Positions 42,820 to 52,083 of a DNA stretch of 64,000 nt are shown here, in pieces; position 1 is the stretch's first letter; each line of letters starts with the position of its first letter. A program made the position numbers and the translations under genes. The DNA comes from Streptomyces hygroscopicus (lineage in GTDB: Bacteria; Actinomycetota; Actinomycetes; Streptomycetales; Streptomycetaceae): contig CP018627.1 in the NCBI GenBank assembly GCA_002021875.1, forward strand, positions 620,001 to 684,000. Reading direction: 5' to 3'. Under the pieces are notes generated by a model. That model worked only from the letters and a program-made list of their open reading frames with translations. It was not told the origin of the DNA and did not search any database.

Positions 42820-43326
42820 ATGGATCAAGGACTCGCGGCCTTCTTCGCCAGCATGGCGGCCCTTCTCGGTGCCCTCATCGGCGGCGGTTTTTCGGCACGC
42901 GCGGCGCGGATCGGCGGCGAGAAGACCGTGGAGGCCGCGCGCCGGCAGGTGAAGGACCAGGCGCAGGCGGAGTCGGAGCGATGGCTCCTGCAGGCGCGGC
43001 ATGACGCCTATCAGGTCATCTTGGGGGCCATCGACGCGTACGCGGACGCGCTCATCCTGCCTACGACAGAAGCAGAAGCCGCAGAGACAGCGAAACAACG
43101 GTTCCGCTCGGCTGAATTACGAGTCAAGGTAGTAGGTCCCGAGACGGTCCGAAACGCCGCCCACGAATTGTCACTTACCTTTATCAGCGTGCAACGTGTC
43201 CTCGACGACGGGCAGCCGATCGAGTCCTGGATGGCGAGTCGGATCGAGGAACGTCACAGCGCGTTCGTCAACGCCGTAACCGCGGTGTACGCGTGGGAGC
43301 CCGAGGCCGCGCGCGACGTTCCATGA
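42820..43326 (+). CDS. Hypothetical membrane-anchored helical protein with a TTA codon
   Basis: A 168-residue protein. One N-terminal transmembrane helix ('AAFFASMAALLGALIGGGFSARAA') is followed by a long charged helix ('GGEKTVEAARRQVKDQAQAESERWLLQARHDAYQVILGAIDAYADALI'), probably coiled-coil. No family recognised. ATG 42820 has GGGAG six bases upstream; the frame opens earlier. Leu100 is encoded by TTA (43117-43119), so translation should depend on the bldA tRNA. GC is lower between about 43060 and 43200 than in its neighbours. Confidence 0.65.
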   Translation: MDQGLAAFFASMAALLGALIGGGFSARAARIGGEKTVEAARRQVKDQAQAESERWLLQARHDAYQVILGAIDAYADALILPTTEAEAAETAKQRFRSAELRVKVVGPETVRNAAHELSLTFISVQRVLDDGQPIESWMASRIEERHSAFVNAVTAVYAWEPEAARDVP

Positions 43327-43341
43327 GGTGGCGGCAACCGC

Positions 43342-44823
43342 TCAGCGGGATGTGCGAGCCTCCGCATCAGGCGTTTGACCCTTGACCTTGGGCGGTACGC
43401 AGAACCATGCGAGACCCGCGGCGGCCAGATAGGCGAGCGCGCCGATGGCCATGCTGGTGCGCAGCCCCTCGCCGTAGTCGGCAGCCGTGGCCAGCAGGGT
43501 GCCACCGAGCGCCACGCCGATGGCGCTTCCGAGCTGGCGGGTGGTGTTGAACAAGGCGGAGGCGGTCCCTGAGTAGGCCGGGGGCGCGGCGCTCATGATC
43601 GTGGAGGCGGAACCGGTGAGTGCGAAGGAGGTGCCGAATCCCGCCGCCATCATCGGGGCCACCAGCAGCGGGTAGGCGGGGTCGGCTCCCGCCGCGACCC
43701 AGCCGGCCAGCCCCAGGCCCGCCAGAAGCATGCCGGTGAACACCAGCGGACGATCACCGGTCGTGCGGGCCAGCCGCCCGGACAGGACGGAGGCGAACAT
43801 GGTCATCGCCACCGCGGGGAACAGCGCCAGGCCGGTGACGAGGGCGCTGTAACCGCGCTGGTGCTGGAAGTCCAGGCTGGCGGTGAACACCATGCCGTAG
43901 AAGCCGAAATTGAACAGCAGGCCGATGACGGCTCCGCCGCCCAGCGCACGCGAGCGCAGCAGGCTCGGCGGAACGGCGGGCGAGCGGGCCAGCCGCTCGC
44001 GCACCAGGAACGCCATCGCTGCCAGTACGGACAGGCCCACCCCGGCGAGGACGGCCGGATCGGACCAGCCACGCCGGCCGGCCTCGTTGAGCGCGGCGGT
44101 CAGCAAGGCCACCGCTGCCACCACCGCGCACTGAGCCGGCCAGTCCAGAGCCCGGGCGGTGAGCCGGTCGGAGGGGGCCACGTGGCGCAGCGTCAGCGCC
44201 AGGCAGGCGACGCCGACGGGCAGGTTGATGAGGAACACCCACCGCCAGCCCACGGTGGAGACCAGCAGCCCGCCCAGCAGCGGCCCCGCCGAGGCCGCGA
44301 TGCCCGCGATGGAGCCCCATACCCCGAAGGCCCGCGAGCGGGCGGCCGGAGCCGGATACGCCTGCTGGAGAAGAGCCAGTGAGCCGGGCACGATCAACGC
44401 CGCGCCGAGACCCTCCACCGCCCGGGCGGCGACCAGGACGGGGGCACTCGGCGCGAATGCGCACGCGGCCGAGGACACGGTGAACACCACTACGCCGGTG
44501 CAGAAGATCCGGCGGTTTCCCAGCCTGTCCCCCAGCGCACCGCCGCTCAACAGAAACCCGGCGAAGACCAAGGTGTACCCGTCGGTGATCCACTGGATGC
44601 CGGTGAGCGAAGCCGACAGCTCCCGGCCGATCACCGGCACGGCCACATTGATGACCGTCACGTCCAGGATCACCATGAAGTACCCGGCGCACACGGCCAG
44701 CAGCGGGACCCAGTACCGCATGCCGGTCACCGGGCCGGACTCTGAAGAGGACGCGGGCTCGCCGCCACCGGTCGACTCCGCGAACGCCACGTCCCCGACT
44801 CCGTCCGCTCGCGAAGGCTCCAC
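43342..44823 (-). CDS. MFS drug transporter, EmrB/QacA (DHA2) family
   Basis: A transporter of about 493 residues with 14 predicted helices. Motifs: 'LDVTVINVAVPVIGRELSASLTGIQWITDGYTLVFAGFLLSGGALGDRLGNRRIF' (DHA2 motif D1 and A) and 'GSIAGIAASAGPLLGGLLVSTVGWRWVFLINLPVG' (motif C). It probably exports a toxic compound and could serve the PKS product, but it is separated by about 1.5 kb. Start uncertain: GTG 44823 follows a TATTCT-type -10 at leaderless spacing, and ATG 44721 is directly at the first helix (MRYWVPLLAVCAGYFM). Confidence 0.87.
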   Translation of the reverse strand: MEPSRADGVGDVAFAESTGGGEPASSSESGPVTGMRYWVPLLAVCAGYFMVILDVTVINVAVPVIGRELSASLTGIQWITDGYTLVFAGFLLSGGALGDRLGNRRIFCTGVVVFTVSSAACAFAPSAPVLVAARAVEGLGAALIVPGSLALLQQAYPAPAARSRAFGVWGSIAGIAASAGPLLGGLLVSTVGWRWVFLINLPVGVACLALTLRHVAPSDRLTARALDWPAQCAVVAAVALLTAALNEAGRRGWSDPAVLAGVGLSVLAAMAFLVRERLARSPAVPPSLLRSRALGGGAVIGLLFNFGFYGMVFTASLDFQHQRGYSALVTGLALFPAVAMTMFASVLSGRLARTTGDRPLVFTGMLLAGLGLAGWVAAGADPAYPLLVAPMMAAGFGTSFALTGSASTIMSAAPPAYSGTASALFNTTRQLGSAIGVALGGTLLATAADYGEGLRTSMAIGALAYLAAAGLAWFCVPPKVKGQTPDAEARTSR

Positions 44824-44886
44824 AACAAAAGGCAGAATAGGGGATAAATAGGGTGCGGAGAGAGAATCAGCGGCCCGGATCACGCC

Positions 44887-45702
44887 GTGGATACTGGACA
44901 CGTGGCCCACCCTCGCGAAGATCCGCCGTTCCTCCCCACCGAACTGCGGCCCTACCTGGAGGAACTCGTCCGGCGCACCCGCACGGTGTGCGGGCCTCAT
45001 CTGGTGAGTGTCGTCGCGGTCGGTTCCCTCGCGCTGCGGGACTATCGGCACGGGCGCAGCGACGTCGATGTGACGGTTGCCGTGGAGCCGTCACTGCCCG
45101 GACCGGCCCTGCCCGACCTGGCCGGGGCCCTCGCCCACCCAAAGCTGCCCTGTCCGGCGGCGGGCCTGGAACTGGTGGTCTACGGAACGGATTTCCTCAG
45201 CCGCCCCTCCGGTGCGGCCGGGTACCTTCTGGACCTCAACACCGGCCCGCTGCTGCCGAACCGGGCCAGCTTCGACGCGGCGCGGTCGCCGGCGTTCTGG
45301 TACGTCATCGACCGCTCCGTCGCCCATCAGACCGCGCTCTCGCTGTTCGGCCGCCCCGCACGGGAGGTGATCGCCGCGCCGGAGCGACCGGACCTGCTCG
45401 CCGCGATCCGCGCTTCCGTCCGTGAGCACAGCGACGGCGAGGGTCACCTCGCGGACAACCGTGTGCTCAACGGCTGCCGCTCGGTGGTGTTCTGCCGTAC
45501 GGGTCGCTGGCTGGCCAAGCGCGGGGCGGCACGGGAAGTCGCCCTGGCCGAGGAGGATTTCCAGCCGCTCATCGAGGCCGCGGTGCGCAGCTTCGAGCGC
45601 CCCCGCTCATCCGCGATCCACCTGCCCGCCGCCGAGGTGCGAGCCTTCCTGGCCTGGGTACGCGAACGGGTCGATCAGACCGCCCGGACGACCGGGGCCT
45701 GA
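44887..45702 (+). CDS. Nucleotidyltransferase-domain protein (ANT/DUF4111-like)
   Basis: A 271-residue polymerase-beta-superfamily protein. The signature 'VVAVGSLALRDYRHGRSDVDVTVAVEP' has the G-S...D-x-D metal and nucleotide motif. The C-terminal helical part ('NRVLNGCRSVVFCRTGRWLAKRGAAREVA') resembles the DUF4111 domain of streptomycin/spectinomycin adenylyltransferases (AadA). Could modify an aminoglycoside or an unrelated small molecule; this is not established. GTG 44887 and GTG 44902 are both possible starts. Divergent from the efflux pump, a pairing often seen in resistance-type islands. Confidence 0.78.
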   Translation: MDTGHVAHPREDPPFLPTELRPYLEELVRRTRTVCGPHLVSVVAVGSLALRDYRHGRSDVDVTVAVEPSLPGPALPDLAGALAHPKLPCPAAGLELVVYGTDFLSRPSGAAGYLLDLNTGPLLPNRASFDAARSPAFWYVIDRSVAHQTALSLFGRPAREVIAAPERPDLLAAIRASVREHSDGEGHLADNRVLNGCRSVVFCRTGRWLAKRGAAREVALAEEDFQPLIEAAVRSFERPRSSAIHLPAAEVRAFLAWVRERVDQTARTTGA

Positions 45703-45763
45703 GCGGGGAGGCCAGGCGAAAGGCCCCATCGACGGAACGGCCTTCGCCAACCGCGGACCCGGC

Positions 45764-46873
45764 TCAGGGCCGCAGCAGGATGCGGATCGGGTTGCCCTCC
45801 CGGTCACGCAGCCGGCGGATGGCCTCGTTCACGTCCTCCAGTGGCAGGATCGCGCTGACCGACCCGGAGATGTCCAGACGGCCCCGGGCGGTCAGCTCGA
45901 CCAGGTCCTCCAGATGCTCCATGCGATACCCGGTGTGTCCGATCACGGTGTGGCGGTTGCGCACGAAGTGGAGTTCGGGGCCCACGGACAGCGGGTCGGG
46001 CGAGATGCCGACGAGCACCAGGCGGCCCCGATGGCCGAGGGCACGCTCTGCCTGGGTGAAGGAGGGCGCGCGGCCGACGCAGTCGAAGGCGACGTCCAGG
46101 CCCTTGCCCGCCGTGATCTCCTTCAGCCTGGCCCGGATGTCCTCGTCCGTCGGGTCGAGCGCGAAATCGGCGCCCAGGGCGAGGGCGCGCTCGCGTGCGG
46201 CGGGCAGGGGGTCGAGGGCGACGATCGGGGAGGCACCGCAGATGCGGGTCAGCTGTACGAGGTGGGTACCGAGGCCCCCCAGCCCCCAGATGCCCACGGA
46301 TTCGGCCGACCGCAACTGGGCGGTGTCGATGGCGCCGTACGGGGTGGACACGGCGTCGGCGAGCACGGCGGCGTGTTCCAGGGGTACGGAGTCGGGCACG
46401 GCGATGAGCGTGGTGGCGTCGGTCAGTACGTACTCGGCCCAGGCCCCGTCGTAGTGGAAGGCCATGACCTGAAGGTCTTCACAGGTGTTCGTGCCACCGC
46501 CGAACCGGCAGGCGGGACACGTGCCGCACGCCTTCCCCGCGCCCAGGACCACCCGGTCGCCCGCCTTCCAGTGCCCGGCGCCGTCGCCGACCGCCGCCAC
46601 CACGCCCGACGCCTCGTGCCCGGGGGTGACCACCGGCAGCCGGGGCGCGATATGGCCGTCGAGCTGGCTCAGGTCCGACTGGCAGATGCCGCACGCGGCC
46701 ACCTTGACCACGACCTCGCCCGCTCCCGGCCGGGGCACGGGCACATCCTCGACCGTGAGCGTGCCCGCTGCCGTGTCGAACCGCGCCGCGCGCATCGTGG
46801 CCGGGAGGGCGTCCGCCACGGCGTCCGCCGTTGAGTGCGCGCCGGAGCGTATCGGTCCTGCGTCCAAGGTCAT
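45764..46873 (-). CDS. Zinc-dependent alcohol dehydrogenase
   Basis: A 369-residue medium-chain dehydrogenase. The catalytic-zinc residues appear in 'ACGICQSDLSQLDG' (Cys) and 'VTPGHEASGVVAAVGDG' (GHE). The structural-zinc lobe is 'GKACGTCPACRFGGGTNTCEDL' (four Cys). The NAD(P) motif is 'VGIWGLGGLGTHLVQL'. Substrate unknown. The TetR gene at 47005-47652 lies upstream on the same strand, 131 bases away, and may regulate it. The N-terminal 25 residues before 'MRAARFDTAAG' are an extension, so a start at the ATG near 46795 is possible. Confidence 0.87.
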   Translation of the reverse strand: MTLDAGPIRSGAHSTADAVADALPATMRAARFDTAAGTLTVEDVPVPRPGAGEVVVKVAACGICQSDLSQLDGHIAPRLPVVTPGHEASGVVAAVGDGAGHWKAGDRVVLGAGKACGTCPACRFGGGTNTCEDLQVMAFHYDGAWAEYVLTDATTLIAVPDSVPLEHAAVLADAVSTPYGAIDTAQLRSAESVGIWGLGGLGTHLVQLTRICGASPIVALDPLPAARERALALGADFALDPTDEDIRARLKEITAGKGLDVAFDCVGRAPSFTQAERALGHRGRLVLVGISPDPLSVGPELHFVRNRHTVIGHTGYRMEHLEDLVELTARGRLDISGSVSAILPLEDVNEAIRRLRDREGNPIRILLRP

Positions 46874-47004
46874 CCGTGGTTCCTTTCAGGTGCTTCGCCG
46901 GGTCGAGCGGCCGGTCACCGCGCCAGTACGGGACGGCGAGTGATCATGATGCCGCACGCAGTCTGCCGTATGCGGCGCATCCGCCGGCAGGCCCTGAGGC
47001 CCCG

Positions 47005-47652
47005 TCACCGGTGCGCGTCGCGCAGCAGAGTGTCGACGGTGCGGTCGACGAAGGTGGTGAGTTCCTGCGCGTCCTGGCGTCCGAAGGTGGAGGTCCACAG
47101 GGCGAAGCGGCCGAAGAGGGCGGACCACAGGAGGATCGCGGTCTGTTCGGCACCATCCGGCCAGCTCAGTCCTTCCTCTTCACATGCGTGGATGGCGTCC
47201 AGCCACTGCCGCCACAGCAGGCGGGCCGGGTGGGTCTGGCCGGGCTCGCCGAAGCTGGACGAGTTATGACCGAACATCAGGCGGATGACACCGCGCTCGG
47301 TGCGGGCGAAGGTGCAGAAGGCGTTCGCCTGGGCGCGGAGGCGTTCACCGGCGTCGGCTCCGTGGTCGGCCGCCTGGGCGTCGGCGTCGCGCATGGCCGC
47401 GACGACACGTTGGTAGCCGTCCTCGGCGACGGCGCGGGCGAGCTGGTCCTTGTCGGCGAAGTGCAGATACATGCTCTGAGCTGCGATGCCGACTTCGCGT
47501 GCGACCTCCCGGAGGGACACCGGCAGCGGGTTTCCGGTGAGCTTCTGGTCGAGGAGCCGTGCCACGGCGGCCAGAATCTCCGCGCGGAGCCGGTCCCCCT
47601 GGCCGCGGGGATTGCGCCTGCGGGTGGTGTCGGTGGCGGTGTCCTCGTTCAT
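47005..47652 (-). CDS. TetR-family transcriptional regulator
   Basis: A 215-residue TetR protein. The HTH is 'RAEILAAVARLLDQKLTGNPLPVSLREVAREVGIAAQSMYLHFADKDQLARAVAEDGY', and the C-terminal domain ('AFCTFARTERGVIRLMFGHNSSSFGEPG') is of the WHG/TetR_C_25 type. It lies between the alcohol dehydrogenase and a P450 on the same strand, and either could be its target. The perfect 11-bp inverted repeat upstream of the P450 is a possible binding site. ATG 47652 has GAGG four to five bases upstream and is used. Confidence 0.87.
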   Translation of the reverse strand: MNEDTATDTTRRRNPRGQGDRLRAEILAAVARLLDQKLTGNPLPVSLREVAREVGIAAQSMYLHFADKDQLARAVAEDGYQRVVAAMRDADAQAADHGADAGERLRAQANAFCTFARTERGVIRLMFGHNSSSFGEPGQTHPARLLWRQWLDAIHACEEEGLSWPDGAEQTAILLWSALFGRFALWTSTFGRQDAQELTTFVDRTVDTLLRDAHR

Positions 47653-47711
47653 GCACCTCATTCTGCGATACCTCGACGGCCAGTCCTTCCGTCGTCAGGG
47701 GTCCGCCCGGC

Positions 47712-48947
47712 TCACCAGGTGACCGGAAGGGAGTTGAGGCCATAGACGATGGAGTTCTTCTTGAACGGCAGGTCGTCCTGGGCGATGGCGAGCCGCAGCC
47801 CGGGGATGCGTTCGAAGAGCCGCGGCCAGGCGACCTGCATCTCCACCCGCGCCAGGTTCTGGCCCAGGCACTGGTGGGAGCCGAATCCGAACGCCACGTG
47901 GCGGCGGGCGTTGCGCGCGATGTCGAGCGTGTCCACGGGGCACTCGTCCTCGTTGGCACCGAAGGCGCGAGGGTCCCGGTTTCCCGCGATCAGCGAGACG
48001 ATGACTCCCTCGCCCTTGCGGACAAGCTGCCCGCCCACCTCGACGTCTTCAAGGGCCACACGCCGCGGATCGGTGGAGACGATGCTCCAGTAGCGCAGCA
48101 TCTCCTCCGCGGCACTCGGGGCCAACTCGGGGCGGGCCCGCAGCCGGTCGCGCTGGTCGGGGTTGACCAGGAGCGCCACCGTGCCCAGGCTCAGCATGTT
48201 GGCGGTGGTCTCGTGCCCGGCGCCGACCAGGATCCCGACCAGGACGGGCATCATCTCGGGCGCGAACCCGTCCGGGCCGGTGTGGTGGGCCAGCAGCCGG
48301 CTGATCATGTCGTCCGAGGGCTCACGGCGTTTGCGCTCGACGAGGGCCTCGTAGTACGCGAACGCCTCCCGCTGCGTACGGGCGCGCTCCTCGTGGCTGA
48401 CGTCCAGGTCCGTCCCGGCGTTGGCGTGCCGCTCGAAGAGGTGGTGGTCCTCGTAGGGGACGCCGAGGATGAGGCAGATGGCCCGGGAGGGCAGGGGCAG
48501 CGCGAAGTCCCGGATGAAGTCGGCCGGGCCGCCCTTGGCAAGCATGGCGTCGATCAACTCGTCCGTGATCCGCAGCAGGTTCTCGCGCATCGCCTGCGTG
48601 CGCTTGACGCTGAACTCCTTGGTGAGCATCTGCCGCAGCCGGGCGTGCTCAGGGTCGTCCAGCCGCAGGAACAGACCGCCCTCGTGTTCGGGCTGGTTGG
48701 AGTGGACCAGCGGGAAGTCGGGGTTGCGCACATCGGCGCTGAAGGACGGGCTGGAGAGAACGGCACGGATGTCCGCGTGCCGGGTGGCCAGCCAATGTGT
48801 GGAGCCGTCCCAGATGGTGACCTTGTGGAGACCGCCGGCTTCCCGGAACGCGGTGTGCTGCGGAGGTGCGCTGAACGGACAGGTGCGCGGGGCGGGGAAG
48901 AACGGAGCTTCCTCGGTGGAAGCGGTCTCGGATGCGGTGGTCGTCAT
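47712..48947 (-). CDS. Cytochrome P450 (CYP105/107-like)
   Basis: A 411-residue soluble bacterial P450. I-helix 'VGILVGAGHETTANMLSLG' (AGHET), K-helix 'AAEEMLRYWSIVSTDPRRVA' (ExxR) and haem loop 'HVAFGFGSHQCLGQNLARVEMQVA' are typical of actinomycete CYP105/CYP107-type hydroxylases. ATG 48947 (MTTTASETAS) follows GGAAGG and is preferred over the upstream start at 48986. No ferredoxin gene is adjacent. The promoter region holds a perfect 11-bp inverted repeat. Substrate unknown. Confidence 0.9.
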   Translation of the reverse strand: MTTTASETASTEEAPFFPAPRTCPFSAPPQHTAFREAGGLHKVTIWDGSTHWLATRHADIRAVLSSPSFSADVRNPDFPLVHSNQPEHEGGLFLRLDDPEHARLRQMLTKEFSVKRTQAMRENLLRITDELIDAMLAKGGPADFIRDFALPLPSRAICLILGVPYEDHHLFERHANAGTDLDVSHEERARTQREAFAYYEALVERKRREPSDDMISRLLAHHTGPDGFAPEMMPVLVGILVGAGHETTANMLSLGTVALLVNPDQRDRLRARPELAPSAAEEMLRYWSIVSTDPRRVALEDVEVGGQLVRKGEGVIVSLIAGNRDPRAFGANEDECPVDTLDIARNARRHVAFGFGSHQCLGQNLARVEMQVAWPRLFERIPGLRLAIAQDDLPFKKNSIVYGLNSLPVTW

Positions 48948-48975
48948 CTCGCCTTCCTTGCTGAGGAGTTGATGG

Positions 48976-49011
48976 CAGCCTGACACACGTCACCTTACGA
49001 GTGTCAGGCTG
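48976..49011. promoter_or_regulatory. Perfect 11-bp inverted repeat upstream of the P450 gene
   Basis: CAGCCTGACAC (48976-48986) and GTGTCAGGCTG (49001-49011), separated by 14 bases (acgtcaccttacga). It lies 29-64 bases upstream of the P450 ATG, in the divergent region shared with the gene at 49193. Very probably an operator; the nearest candidate regulator is the TetR gene at 47005-47652. Confidence 0.65.
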
Positions 49012-49192
49012 AGTGAGGCAAGGGCTGTCCGGCCGTCAGAACATGGCCATCGAGAGGCCGACCGCGTGTGCACCTCCTGCGGTGACCGCGGCCACCGCGC
49101 CGGCTCATCGGCGGGATCAGCCTCCACGTGGCAATCACACGGATGTACCATCCAGCACCAACGTGGTGTGCGCCCAGATGAGGGAGCTTGTA

Positions 49193-49831
49193 GTGGACAC
49201 TCCTGCCGATAACACCAGCCTGAAATCCCAGTACGCGGCTCAGGTTGCCGCCGATCTGGAACGCAACTCCGCCGAACACGAGCGTCTCAGCTCCGAAATC
49301 ACCTCACTGCAACAGCAGTTGGCGGTGCTGGAAGGCAACCGGACGCTTCTGCTCAGCATGCGCGAGACTCTTGGTGACGACGCCGCCTGTGGCGCACCGG
49401 AGAACGGCGGCGTCAGCGACCCCGAGGATGATTCGTCCGCGACACGGGAATCCGCGGCGCTGCCTGCCAAGCGCAAGCCCCGGAAGAAGGCCGACGCGAC
49501 CAGCGGAAAGCGGAAGGGCGCGGAGTCGGCCGACAGCCGCCCGAGCCGCAAGCCGGTACGCGAAGCGGGCGCGCCCACGCTCCGGGAGCTCGTGCGCAAT
49601 GACCTCACCCAGCACGGCGAGCCCCGCTCCGCAGCCGAGATCACCGCCACTCTCACCCAGGCTCTTCCGGAACGCGACATCAAGCCCACGGTCGTCCGCA
49701 GCACCCTCGAATCACTCGTCGCCAAGGGCCAAGCACACCGCACCAAGCAGCAGAAGTCCGTCTTCTACTCGACTGCCACCCCGGAGGCGGACACCAGCGC
49801 GGCCGAGCCCAGCGAGGCACCCGCTTCCTGA
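49193..49831 (+). CDS. Coiled-coil protein with winged-helix-like C-terminus
   Basis: A 212-residue protein of unrecognised family. Residues about 10-60 form a likely coiled coil ('LKSQYAAQVAADLERNSAEHERLSSEITSLQQQLAVLEGNRTLLLSMRETL'). A basic, disordered linker ('KRKPRKKADATSGKRKGAESADSRPSRKPVREAG') follows. The C-terminal ~70 residues ('TLRELVRNDLTQHGEPRSAAEITATLTQALPERDIKPTVVRSTLESLVAKGQAHRT') look like a winged helix of the 'start-HTH-turn-stop' kind seen in regulatory proteins. GTG 49193 has GGGAG seven bases upstream. Probably a DNA-binding regulatory protein (inference). Confidence 0.68.
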   Translation: MDTPADNTSLKSQYAAQVAADLERNSAEHERLSSEITSLQQQLAVLEGNRTLLLSMRETLGDDAACGAPENGGVSDPEDDSSATRESAALPAKRKPRKKADATSGKRKGAESADSRPSRKPVREAGAPTLRELVRNDLTQHGEPRSAAEITATLTQALPERDIKPTVVRSTLESLVAKGQAHRTKQQKSVFYSTATPEADTSAAEPSEAPAS

Positions 49832-49924
49832 GAGACCCCGGGCGACGAGGCAAGCTGTGCCGCTGCCCGCTCGGCACCCACGTACGCGTGCCACGTTCAG
49901 CACTCACGAGCGCGTGTGTCACGT

Positions 49925-50833
49925 TCAGCGCGGATGACGGGCGCGGCGGCGCTCCCGGAGCAGCACCCGAGCGGTGGTCGACAGCGGAGGACGGGCGGGG
50001 GCGCGGAGCACGCCGGGGCCCTTGGCGGCGGCTGCCGTGGCCGTGAGCTGCTCGATCTCGATCATGGCGCGGAACAGCGGGCGCCCCTCGGGCGGCGCGA
50101 GGCCGACCAGGCTCCGGCTGGTGGACAGGGACTGGCGAGCCTGGCCGAGCAGGTGCGCCAGCAGGCTCCGGGTTCCGGCGGTGTCCCGGGCGTTCTCCAG
50201 GTCGACGCGGGTGACACCATGCGCGTCGAGCGTCTCCCGCACCAGATTCAGGCGCCCGTCGGCGAGGTCTTCGGACAGGTCGTTGACGAAGTCCAGGCGC
50301 TGACTGCCGTCGATGTACACGCGGCATGCCTCGCGGTAGCCCGCCGCGGTGTCCTCCCCTGCGATCAGGCCCGCGATCAGCATGAACGCCGGTAGCGCAT
50401 ACGCGTCGACATAACGCTGGTAGTCCGCCTCGGTGGCGAATCCGGTGAACTCCAGCTCCAGTGGGGCCGCGTCGAGGAAGTCCTCGACCCGGTCGCGCAG
50501 CCCTGGGTGCGAGGAGACGGTGTGCAGCAGCGGCCGTACGGCGGCATGCTCGCTTCCGCCACCGGCCAGGCCCTCACGCACCTCCTTCACCCAATCCGCG
50601 AAGGCCCCGGCACGCTCCTCGGCGGGGCCGCTGTCGAGGAGTGTGTCGGTGCGATGCATGAAGGCGGTCGCCGCGATCAGATGCGGCAGCAACGGCGGGG
50701 GCAGCAGCAGGCGCGCGGCGAGGTAGGAGCTGCGCCGGTAGCCCGCCACCACTTTCCGCTGGTGCGTATAGTCCTCCCGCAGCCGGGGGTCACTGATCCC
50801 CGCGGCATCCAGCGCCTTGCCCCACAGGCTCAT
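49925..50833 (-). CDS. Squalene/phytoene synthase family protein
   Basis: A 302-residue trans-isoprenyl diphosphate synthase (head-to-head). The first Asp-rich motif is '[12 protein letters not shown]' (DXXXD) and the second is '[19 protein letters not shown]' (DXXED-type), both needed for Mg2+-diphosphate binding. ATG 50833 follows GGAGGGT. Squalene synthase (hpnC/D) or carotenoid crtB homologues normally sit in hopanoid or carotenoid clusters; this copy stands alone beside a coiled-coil gene and a P450. It could make a C30 or C40 skeleton, or be a specialised terpene enzyme; not resolved here. Confidence 0.83.
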   Translation of the reverse strand: MSLWGKALDAAGISDPRLREDYTHQRKVVAGYRRSSYLAARLLLPPPLLPHLIAATAFMHRTDTLLDSGPAEERAGAFADWVKEVREGLAGGGSEHAAVRPLLHTVSSHPGLRDRVEDFLDAAPLELEFTGFATEADYQRYVDAYALPAFMLIAGLIAGEDTAAGYREACRVYIDGSQRLDFVNDLSEDLADGRLNLVRETLDAHGVTRVDLENARDTAGTRSLLAHLLGQARQSLSTSRSLVGLAPPEGRPLFRAMIEIEQLTATAAAAKGPGVLRAPARPPLSTTARVLLRERRRARHPR

Positions 50834-50953
50834 GCCCGACCCTCCCGCCCGCGTGCCGTCGTCCGCGGTAGAGGCTACCGTCGGCATGGCGCACCACCAG
50901 GCGGACACGGGGCACGCCTCGGTCTCCCCTGCCACGCCACTTCGATGCGCGCG

Positions 50954-51947
50954 CTAGCGGCGGCTGCGCACGAGCAGTTGGAGGAAGTACGGCGTGCCGA
51001 TCACCGCGGTCATCAGGCCGGCACCGAGCTGGGCCGGGGCGATCACCGTGCGGCCCAGCAGGTCCGCGGTGCACACGAGCGTGGCGCCGAGGAGGACCGC
51101 GACCGGGACCACCCGGGCGTGCTGTCGGCCCACCAGGGCCCGGGCCGCGTGCGGTGCCACGAGGCCCACGAAGCCGATCGTGCCCGCGGCTGCCACGGCG
51201 GTGGCGCTGAGCAGGACGCTCAGGGCGAGGAATCCCAGGCGTCCCCGTGCCGGCCGGAGTCCCAGGAGCCGGGGGGTGTCCTCGTCCAACGACACCAGGT
51301 CGAGCTCCGTGCGCCCCACCATCGCGACGAGCACACCCACGGCGAGCACGGCCGCGAGAGGCGACACATCGGTCAGGGATCGCCCGTAGGTGGAGCCCGA
51401 CAGCCAGGTGAGCGCCTTCGTCGCGTTGAACGGGTCGGTGAGGACGATGAGCAGGTTGATCAGCGCGGCGGTTCCGGTGGCGACGCCGAATCCGACGAGG
51501 ACGAGCCGGTTCTGCTGGAACCCGCCTCTGGCGGCGAGCCCGAAGACGAGGACGGAACTGACCGCGGCGCCCGCGAACGCCGCCCCGGCCATCCCCCACG
51601 ACCCGGCCACGGGCGCCGTTGTCACGAGGAGCACGGCGCCGAGCGCGGGCCCCGCCGGAGACGCCCAGGACGGCGGGTTCGGCGAGCGGGTTGCGGGTCA
51701 CGGCCTGGACGAGTGTTCCGGCCAGGGCGAGTGCCGCGCCCGCGAGGAGCGCCGCGAGCACCCTGGGGATCCGGGTGTCGAGGACGAAGGAGACGGTCCG
51801 GCCCGCCCTGCCCTGTGCCCAGTTCACCACGTCGCCGAGCAACAGCTTGCTGTCCCCCAGCAGCACGGCGGCGATCGTCACGCCGACGAGCACCGCCGCG
51901 AGCACGGCCGTGGTGGCCAGGAAGACGGCCGGGCTCCGGATGCGCAT
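50954..51947 (-). pseudogene. FecCD-family siderophore ABC permease, frameshifted
   Basis: The start (ATG 51947: [31 protein letters not shown]) and the segment '[43 protein letters not shown]' are canonical FecCD. There the frame is lost, and the other frame continues with '[37 protein letters not shown]...[34 protein letters not shown]' to a natural stop at 50954. Deleting one C in the C-run near 51638-51642 rebuilds a full permease of about 330 residues. No substrate-binding protein or ATPase gene is present. Confidence 0.85.
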
Positions 51948-52064
51948 CCGGTCGGCAGGGGGCGCCCCGGCACCGTCCCGGACCCGGGTGGCCATCACGA
52001 CCAGGAAGACGGCGCCGACCAGGCTGGTGGCAACACCCGTCGGTACGGCGACTCGGAGATCTCT
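51948..52064 (-). pseudogene. C-terminal remnant of a second FecCD permease
   Basis: Reading from 52064, right after an in-frame TGA, the sequence is '[33 protein letters not shown]', the last ~35 residues of a FecCD permease (compare the family end 'P-x-G-V-V-T-x-L-x-G-A-x-F'). It runs in frame into the next permease. The first ~300 codons are missing, so the iron box now lies about 20 bases from the remnant. Confidence 0.7.
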
Positions 52065-52083
52065 TCAGCAGCTCCCACGAAAC

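Noticed and set aside
44887..45702. Calling the nucleotidyltransferase an aminoglycoside-resistance gene
   Set aside because: Only the metal/nucleotide motif and general DUF4111-like shape are visible, which do not establish the substrate.
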